Source: Paracoccaceae bacterium (GTDB lineage: Bacteria; Pseudomonadota; Alphaproteobacteria; Rhodobacterales; Rhodobacteraceae). From it: 64,000 nt of DNA. Under the pieces are notes generated by a model, which worked only from the letters and a program-made list of their open reading frames with translations, was not told the origin of the DNA and searched no databases. Location: positions 54,849 through 118,848 of the forward strand of contig JAGXGW010000056.1 in assembly GCA_024636555.1 (NCBI GenBank). The letters run 5' to 3'. Both the position numbers and the translations under genes were made by a program. Shown here in pieces: positions 45,539-53,789 of this stretch. How positions within the stretch are numbered: the stretch's first letter is position 1; each line of letters opens with the position of its first letter.

Positions 45539-46284
45539 GTCTTATGTCTCCACAGCCAGAGCGTATCACGTCCGAACGACCACAACAGGGCAGCAACCGC
45601 GCCAACCGCGATCCATTGCGCCGGCACAGCGGGCAGGATCGGCACCTGCAAGGCGATCAACGCAGCCACCTGAACGACACAGACCAGCTTGCGCCCGAAC
45701 CGCTCCGGCAAGGGCGCGGCCAGCCATGGCAAGAGACCGGAGGCTGCGATGAAGACATAACGCATGATGCCCAACAAGATCACATATGGCCCCAAGGTAT
45801 TGTCGGCCAGCAGATGCAGGGTGAGGATCAGCGACAGGCCCGCATCCACTTCCATGTCGAACCTTGCGCCATAGGCCGAAATCAGGCCGCTGCGGCGCGC
45901 CAGCAGCCCGTCAATCCCGTCGAGCGAAAGGGCGGCAATGGCCAGCAGGACGATCGACCATTCCTCAAGGCTCCCGCCCGCAGGGTTCGGTGTCAGCAAC
46001 GGGGTCAGCAGACAGGCGGCCAGCCCTGCGCGCAACAACGTCACCGCATTGCAGGCACCGAAATGTGCATGCGGATAATCCAGCGGCAGCCTGATCCACA
46101 AAAACATGGAACCGGCACCGAACAGGGCAAAGGCCGCCAAGGCCTCCGGCCGCAACCCGAAAACGGCCAGATGCAGGACAAGCATCATGAGGCCCGTGAA
46201 GACGGCATACAGCACGAGCGCCGTCCGCGGGCGCAGCCCGCGGTAATGCTCAAGTGGCGGTGCAGAGGTCGACATTGTATCCAT
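45535..46284 (-). CDS. CDP-alcohol phosphatidyltransferase
   Basis: A 249-residue membrane enzyme containing the full family motif DG-x2-AR-x8-G-x3-D-x3-D (DGLLARRSGLISAYG then ARFDMEVD) near residue 125. About seven membrane helices. It should join an alcohol to a CDP-activated lipid or polyol; the substrate is not evident. An N-terminal start nine bases later (46275) is equally possible. First gene of the three-gene unit with the sulfatase-fold and flippase-like genes. Confidence 0.87.
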   Translation of the reverse strand: MDTMSTSAPPLEHYRGLRPRTALVLYAVFTGLMMLVLHLAVFGLRPEALAAFALFGAGSMFLWIRLPLDYPHAHFGACNAVTLLRAGLAACLLTPLLTPNPAGGSLEEWSIVLLAIAALSLDGIDGLLARRSGLISAYGARFDMEVDAGLSLILTLHLLADNTLGPYVILLGIMRYVFIAASGLLPWLAAPLPERFGRKLVCVVQVAALIALQVPILPAVPAQWIAVGAVAALLWSFGRDTLWLWRHKT

Positions 46285-46439
46285 CCGGCAAAAGTAGTGC
46301 GGCACAAGCGCAGTCAAGCGGGTCGGGCTTCAGATAACGTCTGTGCAGATCAGGCAGGCTGATCATTCACGGTATCGTGTTCGACTTGACCGCCGCAGCG
46401 ATACAGCTACATCAAGTGGGCGTTGGTATCGAGGACGAA

Positions 46440-46985
46440 ATGGAACGACAAGAGCAACATTACAAGGCTCCTGCGCGCTGGTTCCATTGGGGCGTGGCGC
46501 TGCTTGTTCTGGTGATGCTTCCCGTCGGCCTTCTGATGGTTCAGGAGGGGCTGGAGCGGTCGGTCCAGAACGGGCTGTTCATCTTCCACAAAAACGTCGG
46601 CGTGATTGTCGCGCTACTCGTTGTCCTGCGGCTGGTCTACCGTTTGCTGAACCCGCCACCGGAGCTGCCCCGCACGATTACGCCTTGGCAAAGGCATGCC
46701 TCGGCCTGGACCCATCGCATCCTGTACGGGCTGATCCTTCTGGTTCCGGTGTCGGGATATGTCCGTGTCAGGGCCGGCGGTTTTCCGATCGAGATGCTGG
46801 ATAGTCTGGGTATCGGCACGCTCCTGCCCCGGTCCGATGCTCTTGCCGAAACGGCCAAGTCGATTCACTACCTTGGCGGCTTGGCCCTGATGGCGCTCAT
46901 CGCGCTGCATGTGGGGGCGGCGCTGCACCACGGTTTGATCAAACGCGACGGCGTGTTCCAACGCATGTGGCCAAGCCGTCGCTGA
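46440..46985 (+). CDS. Cytochrome b561-type di-heme membrane protein
   Basis: A 181-residue protein with four membrane helices and His residues placed for two b hemes: ARWFHWGVALLVLVM near residue 12, FHKNVGVIVALLVVLRLVYR, WTHRILYGLILLVPVSGYV, and IHYLGGLALMALIALHVGAAL ending HHGLIKRDG. It belongs to the bacterial CybB group and probably passes electrons between quinone and a periplasmic partner. GAGGACG precedes the ATG. It is transcribed divergently from the CDP-alcohol transferase. Confidence 0.88.
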   Translation: MERQEQHYKAPARWFHWGVALLVLVMLPVGLLMVQEGLERSVQNGLFIFHKNVGVIVALLVVLRLVYRLLNPPPELPRTITPWQRHASAWTHRILYGLILLVPVSGYVRVRAGGFPIEMLDSLGIGTLLPRSDALAETAKSIHYLGGLALMALIALHVGAALHHGLIKRDGVFQRMWPSRR

Positions 46986-47034
46986 TCCAGCCACGTTCAC
47001 ATCCTGTCACTTTCCAAGAGGACGTTTTCCGCCC

Positions 47035-48660
47035 GTGACCTTTCAGGCCAGACATCCGGATGTTACCTGTGACCTGAAAGCGGTCCGGTTGGCGGCCAAG
47101 CCCGTTGTGCGCCCGTCCTTGCCCACACGAAACGCACGCATCCTCTTTGCCGTCCTGACGCTGGGCATGACACTGCTTGTCGGGCTGGGCGTGATCGTGA
47201 ATGTCGCGCACTGGACCGCATGGTCCGTTCTGGCCGTGGCGCTTGTATTGCCCAGCCTGCTGTGGATTTCGGGCGGTGCCGCAACCGCGTTGACCGGCAT
47301 GCTCTGCCCGCCTCGCGCCGAGGCAGGCCCGCCTGCTGTATGGTGTCCCGCTGGCCGGACCGCGATCCTGATGCTGCTCTGTCGTGAAAACCCCCAGCCC
47401 GTTGCTGCCGCGCTGACGGAACTGCTCCGTCAGACCGGCAAGGCCGGACTTGGGCCATCGACACGCGTGATCGTGCTGTCGGATACCTTCGGAGCCGAGG
47501 CTATTGCTGCGGAAGAATCTGCACTCGCGCCGCTGATCGCGGCCGGACTGGTCGATTACCGTCGCAGAGCGGACAATACGGGACGCAAACCCGGAAACAT
47601 CGCCGAATGGTTTGACCGCGCAGGACAGCGCTTTGCCTACATGCTCGTGATGGATGCCGACAGCCGCATGAGCGGGGCGCGGATCAGGCGAATGATCTGG
47701 CGGATGGAACAGCAGCCCGATCTGGGACTTTTGCAGGCAGGCATGGCCCTGTTGCCTGCGCGCAGCCGGTTCGGGCAGTTTCAGCGCACGGCGTCACGCC
47801 TGTTGGGGCCGCATTTCGGGGCGGGTCTTGCCGCATGGACGGGCGCGACGGGGAATTACTGGGGCCACAACGCCCTGATCCGCACCGCCGCCTTCACCGA
47901 TGCCGCGCATTTGCCGGCCCTGTCCGGCACGGCCCCCTTCGGCGGTGATATCCTGAGCCATGATATCATCGAGGCCGCCGTGATCCGTCGCGGCGGCTGG
48001 GCCGTGGTGTTCGATCCCGCAGCGGCAGGAAGCGCCGAGGACGGGCCACAGGATCTCGCATCATACCACAGGCGTAATCGGCGGTGGTGTCAGGGCAATC
48101 TGCAACATATCCGGCTGATCGCAGCCCCCGGCCTGCACCCGATCAGCCGCCTGCATATCGCATCCGGCATATTCAGCTTTCTCGCGGCGCCCGTCTGGCT
48201 GATACTGGTGCTGATGATGGGGACCGGCCTTGTCGTGCTCGAAGGGGCCGTGCCGCTGTTGCTGATTGTGGCGGTGCTTCTGGTGCCGAAAATTGTTGGC
48301 CTGCAAACGTTGCTGAAAACCCGCCGTACGCCGCGCCGCACCCGTCTGGCCTTTCGCACCTTCAGTGGCGAGTTGCTGCTGTCCACCCTGCTCGCACCGC
48401 TGGTAATGCTGCATCACAGTGCGGCTGTCCTCTCGGTGATGATGGGCCGCGATTGCGGATGGAAGCAGCCCGACGGTCCGCGCCGGAACCTGCCGCAAGG
48501 GTTTGCCGAGGCGCTGACCGGTCTGACGCTGATCGCGCTGGTGTTCCATCTGAACCCAGCCGCCGCGATCTGGCTTCTGCCGGTAGCGGGGCCGATGATC
48601 GCCGCGCCGCTGCTGATCCGGTGGCTGAACGGGATCAGCCCGCAGGCTCTGCCAGCGTAA
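47035..48660 (+). CDS. opgH: OpgH/MdoH-like membrane glucosyltransferase (GT2)
   Basis: The 541-residue product has two N-terminal membrane helices (about 35-90) and a GT2 catalytic domain with YMLVMDADSRMSG near residue 205 and the acceptor motif RRNRRWCQGNLQHIRL near residue 350. About five C-terminal helices follow. This matches OpgH, which builds beta-glucan backbones of osmoregulated periplasmic glucans, but is shorter than the enterobacterial enzyme (about 850). No opgG is in the window. The start is GTG behind AAGAGGA. Its 3' end overlaps the convergent EEP gene by 26 bases. Confidence 0.82.
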   Translation: MTFQARHPDVTCDLKAVRLAAKPVVRPSLPTRNARILFAVLTLGMTLLVGLGVIVNVAHWTAWSVLAVALVLPSLLWISGGAATALTGMLCPPRAEAGPPAVWCPAGRTAILMLLCRENPQPVAAALTELLRQTGKAGLGPSTRVIVLSDTFGAEAIAAEESALAPLIAAGLVDYRRRADNTGRKPGNIAEWFDRAGQRFAYMLVMDADSRMSGARIRRMIWRMEQQPDLGLLQAGMALLPARSRFGQFQRTASRLLGPHFGAGLAAWTGATGNYWGHNALIRTAAFTDAAHLPALSGTAPFGGDILSHDIIEAAVIRRGGWAVVFDPAAAGSAEDGPQDLASYHRRNRRWCQGNLQHIRLIAAPGLHPISRLHIASGIFSFLAAPVWLILVLMMGTGLVVLEGAVPLLLIVAVLLVPKIVGLQTLLKTRRTPRRTRLAFRTFSGELLLSTLLAPLVMLHHSAAVLSVMMGRDCGWKQPDGPRRNLPQGFAEALTGLTLIALVFHLNPAAAIWLLPVAGPMIAAPLLIRWLNGISPQALPA

Positions 48661-49390
48661 CCTGCGCGGCTATCGGACGGTGGTCCGAGGCGATCCGGAT
48701 GCCGGACCCGTCCAGAACCCGCAGCCCCGTCACCCGTCCGGGCGCTGTGGTCAGTATCCGGTCCAGCGGAAAAAGCGGCCGCCCGACCGGAAAGCTTGCC
48801 CGCGCCGGCCCGTGCAAAGTCTGACCGATCAACCGGTGCGAAAAGGCCAGCCCGCCCCATGGCCGCCATTCGTTCAAGTCACCGATCAGCACTGTCTGCC
48901 GGGGTGATCGCCGGAACAGATGCTGTCCGATCACCCGCATCTGGGCCACGCGGAAGGGCTGCCCGAGGGACAGATGTGTGCCGATGACACGAAAAGGTCG
49001 CCCCTCCCTCCGGGCATCGAGGATGACCGCACCACGATGGCAACGTCCGGGCAAATCCAGCAGGGTCATATCCTCGATCAGGATGTCGGATGCCACAAAC
49101 AGGATCACCCCCAGAAAGCCGTGGCTGTGCGGCCCCCAACGGTGGCCCGCGTCAACATGTGCATAGCGCAGTCCCGTTTCCGCCTCGATCCGCGCGATAT
49201 CCAGAAATCCGCGATGCGGGCGCTGTTCCTCGTCGGCCTCCTGCAGAACCAGAATGTCCGTGCCCGGCAACGCAACCTCGCGGCGCAGCACATCCGCCGT
49301 GCGCGCCGGGTCTATGCGCCCGTCCTGCCCTTTGCCACGATGGATGTTCCAACTGACGCAGGCCAGTTGTGGCGGCTCAATCGTCATCAT
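48635..49390 (-). CDS. Endonuclease/exonuclease/phosphatase (EEP) family hydrolase
   Basis: A 251-residue metal-dependent hydrolase with all EEP blocks: CVSWNIHRGKG near residue 10, LVLQEADEEQ near residue 50, FRVIGTHLSL, VLIGDLNEWRPWG near residue 173 and the final IASDHRPIAAQV. EEP enzymes cut nucleic acids, inositol phosphates or sphingolipids. Here it is last in the GTP cyclohydrolase II operon, so a phosphate-ester role in that pathway, or lipid-linked chemistry, is plausible. Starts 7 bases after the RibD-like stop at one of two ATGs. Confidence 0.85.
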   Translation of the reverse strand: MMTIEPPQLACVSWNIHRGKGQDGRIDPARTADVLRREVALPGTDILVLQEADEEQRPHRGFLDIARIEAETGLRYAHVDAGHRWGPHSHGFLGVILFVASDILIEDMTLLDLPGRCHRGAVILDARREGRPFRVIGTHLSLGQPFRVAQMRVIGQHLFRRSPRQTVLIGDLNEWRPWGGLAFSHRLIGQTLHGPARASFPVGRPLFPLDRILTTAPGRVTGLRVLDGSGIRIASDHRPIAAQVTLAEPAG

Positions 49391-49397
49391 GTCGGCG

Positions 49398-50243
49398 TCA
49401 GGACAGATAGGATGCAGCCCGTCGCGGCATCGCCTGTCCTGCCTCATGGATCGGCAAGGTTGCGGCGGCGGCCTGAGGCGAGAGACCGCAATCGAACAGC
49501 ACATCCGAGCCAAGACCGAACACCCGCATATCCGGCCTGATGCAATCGGCCAGTTTCATCTGCGGCATTGTCGTCGTGAGCGAGGCCGGGCCGGCCCCGA
49601 TCAGCAAGGGCGCCACAGCCACTTGCAACCGTGTCAGCAAGCCGGCCTCGAGAAATCCGGCGATGGTGATGCCGCCACCTTCGATCAGAAGGCTTGGCAA
49701 GCCAGCCTCCTGCAGAGCGGTCAGAATGGCGGCAGGGCGGAACACGCCATCAACCAGTGGCAGGCGGATGACCTCGACACCGGCGGGGCGGGGCCGGTCC
49801 ACGGCCTGCAGAACCAGACGCCGCGTGCCATCGGCGCGCAAGGCAGGCGCGTCATCCGGCAGCCGTCCTTTGGGGTCGATCACAATACGCGCCGGATTGG
49901 GCCCGCTGCACAGGCGCACGGTCAGGCGGGAATTGTCATGCAGCGCCGTGCCGACGCCGATCACCACCCCGTCGACCAGCGCGCGCATCCGGTGCAGATG
50001 CGCCAGCCCGTCAGGCCCGGACACATCGCGGGCATCGCCCGAAACGGTCGCCACACGACCGTCCAGAGACTGCCCGATCTGCGCGACAGCAACCGGACCA
50101 AGATCACGGCGCGCCAGCGGTCCGTAAAGCCACAGCGCCGCGCGCTCCTCATCCGACCACGCACCGCAACACGCGCAGGCGCGACCGGACCGGACCGCCA
50201 GTATCCGCTCCCAGACTTTCGGGGTAACAGTCACGCTTTGCAT
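49398..50243 (-). CDS. RibD C-terminal-type reductase
   Basis: A 281-residue protein. An N-terminal segment of about 55 residues containing a CACC pair precedes a RibD_C/DHFR-like reductase domain: VAVAQIGQSLDGRVATVSGD, ALVDGVVIGVGTALHDNSRL with TVR, and LPSLLIEGGGITIAGFLEAG. The deaminase domain of normal RibD is absent. RibD_C proteins reduce the ribosyl chain of the pyrimidine made by GTP cyclohydrolase II, using NADPH, so the pairing with the cyclohydrolase in this operon is telling. The actual substrate may differ from riboflavin synthesis. Confidence 0.85.
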   Translation of the reverse strand: MQSVTVTPKVWERILAVRSGRACACCGAWSDEERAALWLYGPLARRDLGPVAVAQIGQSLDGRVATVSGDARDVSGPDGLAHLHRMRALVDGVVIGVGTALHDNSRLTVRLCSGPNPARIVIDPKGRLPDDAPALRADGTRRLVLQAVDRPRPAGVEVIRLPLVDGVFRPAAILTALQEAGLPSLLIEGGGITIAGFLEAGLLTRLQVAVAPLLIGAGPASLTTTMPQMKLADCIRPDMRVFGLGSDVLFDCGLSPQAAAATLPIHEAGQAMPRRAASYLS

Positions 50244-50265
50244 TGCTGTTCTCCTTTCCCGTCGC

Positions 50266-51051
50266 TCATGCCGCACCCGTTTCCATGCCGGGCGGAAGCG
50301 CCAGCAGATCACGATGGCCGATCCGGCAACGGGCCTCGGCCAATGCACCGATCCGCGTCTGCAGCCATCTGTCCGACACATCCGCACCAGCCTCGGCGGC
50401 AGCACCGGCAATCCCCGTCAACAATTCGCGCTGCAAATCGGCCTCGGCTGGCCCCAACTGCCAAGGGCTGTCTGCCTGAAGCACCTTGAAACCCGCCGCC
50501 GAAAACACCTCCGCGATAGCATCGGCGGAATCCGCGCCAAGCGCAGGGCCAAAGCCTTTGTCACCGCGCTGGTGCCGGTTGAAGGCTTGCGTCACGGCAT
50601 CGTCAGACGGGTCCACAGGCGACCATTGCATCGCGCCATTATAGTTCAAAGCGGCGTAAAACGGGAGCGTTTGTGCCGCAAGCCGTTCCGCGAGCCGTTG
50701 TACCCAATCGCGCGAGCACAGGTCCAGCAAGGCCGACGCCGTCACAAGGCTGGCCCCGTCCAGCGGCAGGGTATCAAGATCGCGCAGGTCGATCCGATGC
50801 GTTGTCACATGATCCTCGGTCGCCCTTGCCGCATGTTCCAGAAGGTCGGCATCGTTGTCCACCAAACGCCACGCCGCTGGCTGCTGCAAGTGATTTGCCA
50901 AGGCGCGGATCGTCGAGCCTGTGCCGCATCCCAGATCAACGATGACCGGCGCGGCACCCGCAGCCTTGGCCGCAGCCGCCAAGAGCGCAGCATCGCGCGC
51001 CGCGTGATCGGCGGGTTCGCGCAGGGACAGCCATGTTGCGGAAAAACCCAT
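50266..51051 (-). CDS. Class I SAM-dependent methyltransferase
   Basis: A 261-residue protein with the class I SAM-binding motif VIVDLGCGTGSTIRALANHL near residue 38, the acidic post-I residue in WRLVDNDADLLEHA, and motif II LVTASALLDLCSRDWVQRL. The family is too broad to give a substrate. It sits 3 bases after the PTPS-like gene and 22 bases before the RibD-like gene, so it probably methylates an intermediate of this pathway. Confidence 0.85.
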   Translation of the reverse strand: MGFSATWLSLREPADHAARDAALLAAAAKAAGAAPVIVDLGCGTGSTIRALANHLQQPAAWRLVDNDADLLEHAARATEDHVTTHRIDLRDLDTLPLDGASLVTASALLDLCSRDWVQRLAERLAAQTLPFYAALNYNGAMQWSPVDPSDDAVTQAFNRHQRGDKGFGPALGADSADAIAEVFSAAGFKVLQADSPWQLGPAEADLQRELLTGIAGAAAEAGADVSDRWLQTRIGALAEARCRIGHRDLLALPPGMETGAA

Positions 51052-51054
51052 CTG

Positions 51055-51450
51055 TCAGATCTCGGCCTCGAACCAGCCGCGCGCCAGATGGCTTTCGTGC
51101 AGCGTGATCCGCAGCCGCTTGACCCGTCCTGCATCCTTCAGATCACCAGCACGCACCCTTTTCGCCATTTCCTGAAAGATATGGCCCGAAAGGAATTCCG
51201 TCGTCGTGAATTTTCCCTTGAACGCCTCCGCCTCGTCCAGATTCTTGTAGCGCAGCGGTTCCAGCACCTGCGCCAGAGCCTCGATCGCAAGACCGATATC
51301 GACGACCAGACCGTGCTCGTCGATGTCATCGGCGAAAAACGCGGCATCGACCGTAAAGGTCGCCCCGTGCATGCCCTGCGCGGGACCAAAGAGCGGTGAC
51401 GGAAAGGAATGGGCGATCATGATATGGTCACGGACTTCGACGGCGTACAT
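51055..51450 (-). CDS. Degenerate 6-pyruvoyl-tetrahydropterin synthase/QueD homologue
   Basis: The 131-residue product has the T-fold outline of PTPS/QueD: first zinc His in RDHIMIAHSF (residue 14) and a second in GMHGATF (residue 28). The third ligand of the usual HGH is Ala (residue 30), the catalytic Cys position four residues before the first His of that motif is Ala, and the family Asp-His pair appears as RYKN. The C-terminal Glu in LHESH remains. It therefore should not do normal PTPS or QueD chemistry. It lies in the GTP cyclohydrolase II operon. Confidence 0.82.
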   Translation of the reverse strand: MYAVEVRDHIMIAHSFPSPLFGPAQGMHGATFTVDAAFFADDIDEHGLVVDIGLAIEALAQVLEPLRYKNLDEAEAFKGKFTTTEFLSGHIFQEMAKRVRAGDLKDAGRVKRLRITLHESHLARGWFEAEI

Positions 51451-51495
51451 TTTAGCTCCTTGGTGAATGCGGGGGGAAATAACGGAGTCCCGCTT

Positions 51496-52440
51496 TTAGT
51501 AACGAATGCGGTGGCACAAGGTTTCCGGTGCTGCGAGAATATCGGCATAGACCTCTGGCAAAGCGGTGAAATCCGTCTCCCCTGAAATCAGCACATCCAG
51601 AACGGGATCGCACAAAAGCTCCAGCGCTTTGGCCATGCGGCGGCCATAGCTCCAACGCGGCAGACGGTCAGCGGGAAGGTGACCGACCTGTGAGCTGATC
51701 AGGCGTAAACGGCGGCTATGGAACGGCCCGCCCAGCGGAACGGCAACGTGTTTGTCACCGTGCCAGCTCGCCTCGACCACGGTGGCCCCCTGGCCCGCGA
51801 TTGAGAGGGCCAGTTCCAGACCCGCCTCCGACGCGCTGGTATGGATCACAACATCGCAATCCTGTGGCGCAGCCTCCGGACGGGCGAAGGCGACAGACAA
51901 TTCGTCCGCCAGTGTTGCGCGATCAGCATTGATGTCAACCAATGTAACGTCCGCTCCCGGCAGTCCTGCGGCTAGCCTTGCCACAATCGCCCCGACCACA
52001 CCGGCCCCGATCACGGCAATCCTGTCACCGGCAGCGGCACCGCTGTCCCACAGGATATTCAGGGCTGTTTCCATATTCGCGGCCAGAACAGCACGCTCCG
52101 GCGGCAGAGCCTCGGGCAGAAGGGTCAGCGAGGACTGCGGCAGCCTGTAACGCGTCTGATGCGGAAAGAGAGCGAAGGCGCAACGCCCTTCCATCGGCCC
52201 CTCCATGACCCGACCGACGCTGCAATAGCCGTATTTGACCGGAAACGGAAAAGACCCTTCCATGCCGGGGCCGCGCATCCGGTCATGCTCGGACGCCGGC
52301 ACCTGCCCTTTGGAAACCAAACGCTCCGTGCCGCGGCTGATGCCGGAGAAGAACGCCTCCACGGCAACGCCCTCGCCCATAGCGGCGGGGCGGATTTCGG
52401 CCCGGTCGGGGGCAACACACCAGAGCGCCTGCGCAGTCAT
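51496..52440 (-). CDS. Medium-chain dehydrogenase/reductase-like protein
   Basis: A 314-residue protein with a GroES-like N-terminal half (FFSGISRGTERLVSKGQVP, PVKYGYCSVGRV) and a Rossmann half with IAVIGAGVVGAIVARLAAG near residue 140 and VTLVDINADRATLADEL. The Cys/Glu residues that hold catalytic and structural zinc in alcohol dehydrogenases are not evident. The family resembles BchC-like or zinc-free MDRs. The start overlaps the cyclohydrolase stop (ATGA), so it belongs to the same pathway. Substrate unknown. Confidence 0.83.
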   Translation of the reverse strand: MTAQALWCVAPDRAEIRPAAMGEGVAVEAFFSGISRGTERLVSKGQVPASEHDRMRGPGMEGSFPFPVKYGYCSVGRVMEGPMEGRCAFALFPHQTRYRLPQSSLTLLPEALPPERAVLAANMETALNILWDSGAAAGDRIAVIGAGVVGAIVARLAAGLPGADVTLVDINADRATLADELSVAFARPEAAPQDCDVVIHTSASEAGLELALSIAGQGATVVEASWHGDKHVAVPLGGPFHSRRLRLISSQVGHLPADRLPRWSYGRRMAKALELLCDPVLDVLISGETDFTALPEVYADILAAPETLCHRIRY

Positions 52441-53600
52441 TTCAGCAAATGTCCGGATTTGAGGGCTTTTGTCGCAAGGTACCCTGCATTCTGTTCCGTC
52501 TTACCAACTTCGAGCGGCACCCGCTCCACCACCGCAATCCCGTGTGCCTGCAAGATCCGCACCTTGGCCGGATTATTCGTCAGCAATCGGACCGAACCGA
52601 TCCCCATACCCGCCAGAAGCGCCGAGCCGATCCGGAAATCCCGCTCGTCATCGTCAAAACCAAGATGGTTGTTCGCTTCCACCGTATCATGGCCTGCATC
52701 CTGCAACGCATAGGCGCGCATCTTGTTGGCCATGCCGATTCCACGGCCCTCCTGATTGAGGTAGAGCAGAACGCCCGCGCCCTCCTCAGCCATCGTCGCG
52801 CAGGCGGCTTGCAACTGTGGTCCGCAATCACATTTCAGGCTGCCCATCACATCGCCTGTGAAGCAGGCCGAATGCAGCCGCACCAGAACCGGACGCATCG
52901 GATCGGGCTTGCCGATCTCGATCGCGTAATGCTCGATGCCGCCGTCATCAGGGCGAAAGACATGCACGCGCCCCGCCGCATGGGCCGCCATCGGCAACGC
53001 GGCAGAGGAGACGGGATGCTGCGCGCGCGCCGCGTTCAATTCAGACAGCACATCCTCCGCCGCGATCAGGCACAAGCCGTGACGCGTTGCCTCGGCCACC
53101 GCGTCCTTGACGGGTATGACCAGCGCCGCAGGCAAGAGTTGCGCGGATTTCGCAAGGGCGATCGCCGCACGGTGAATGGGCCGCCCCGCAATCATTTCAG
53201 GTGGCGCGCCGATGATGGAGGCCGCAGCATGGGGCATCTTGCCGGAGAAATTGCCGGACTTCGGGTCCGTCAAGGCATGCAAACCATCCAGATCAACGTT
53301 TGCAGTCAGACCCATTGCCACGACCTTGGCCACAGGCAAAGCCTTCAGGCCCAAGGCGGCAGCGCGGTGGCGTGTCAGAACGAACTCCGGCTGTGCGCTT
53401 GTGGACATCAGCGCGGCCAAACGCTCCGCCGACAGCCCTTCGACCGCCACAACCAGTGCGGCATCGTCGCCATGGGTCAGAACGACAGGCACACCAAGCC
53501 GCACATCTCCCCGGACACGCATCACGCGCGCGGTGACGCCGGGACCGAGCGAGGCGGAGGACAGCGCTTCAGAAACGCGCGCGGGCGGTAATGCGTTCAT
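52437..53600 (-). CDS. GTP cyclohydrolase II with unusual N-terminal domain
   Basis: The 387-residue product has a complete cyclohydrolase II domain in its C-terminal half: zinc site HSACFTGDVMGSLKCDCGPQ near residue 240 (Cys-x10-Cys-x-Cys) and nucleophile region YLNQEGRGIGMANKMRAY. The enzyme opens the GTP ring to give 2,5-diamino-6-ribosylamino-pyrimidinone phosphate and formate. The N-terminal 190 residues do not show the catalytic residues of DHBP synthase, unlike RibBA. It probably heads the operon through RibD-like and PTPS-like genes. The start at 53600 lacks a clear SD; upstream ATGs exist. Confidence 0.86.
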   Translation of the reverse strand: MNALPPARVSEALSSASLGPGVTARVMRVRGDVRLGVPVVLTHGDDAALVVAVEGLSAERLAALMSTSAQPEFVLTRHRAAALGLKALPVAKVVAMGLTANVDLDGLHALTDPKSGNFSGKMPHAAASIIGAPPEMIAGRPIHRAAIALAKSAQLLPAALVIPVKDAVAEATRHGLCLIAAEDVLSELNAARAQHPVSSAALPMAAHAAGRVHVFRPDDGGIEHYAIEIGKPDPMRPVLVRLHSACFTGDVMGSLKCDCGPQLQAACATMAEEGAGVLLYLNQEGRGIGMANKMRAYALQDAGHDTVEANNHLGFDDDERDFRIGSALLAGMGIGSVRLLTNNPAKVRILQAHGIAVVERVPLEVGKTEQNAGYLATKALKSGHLLK

Positions 53601-53789
53601 GAGATAACCAATGCGTTGAACATCACCTTCAAAATAGTGTGACATATGCCCAGACAAGTGCGGATCGCCAATTTCCCTGACATACACCATACTTGCGCGA
53701 TCTTTCGCCGGACCGGCCTAGACCTGCGGCCCGATGCGCTATGTGGATGAATCAATAAAATGCGATGCAGGACAAGAGGAGTATCCGGT

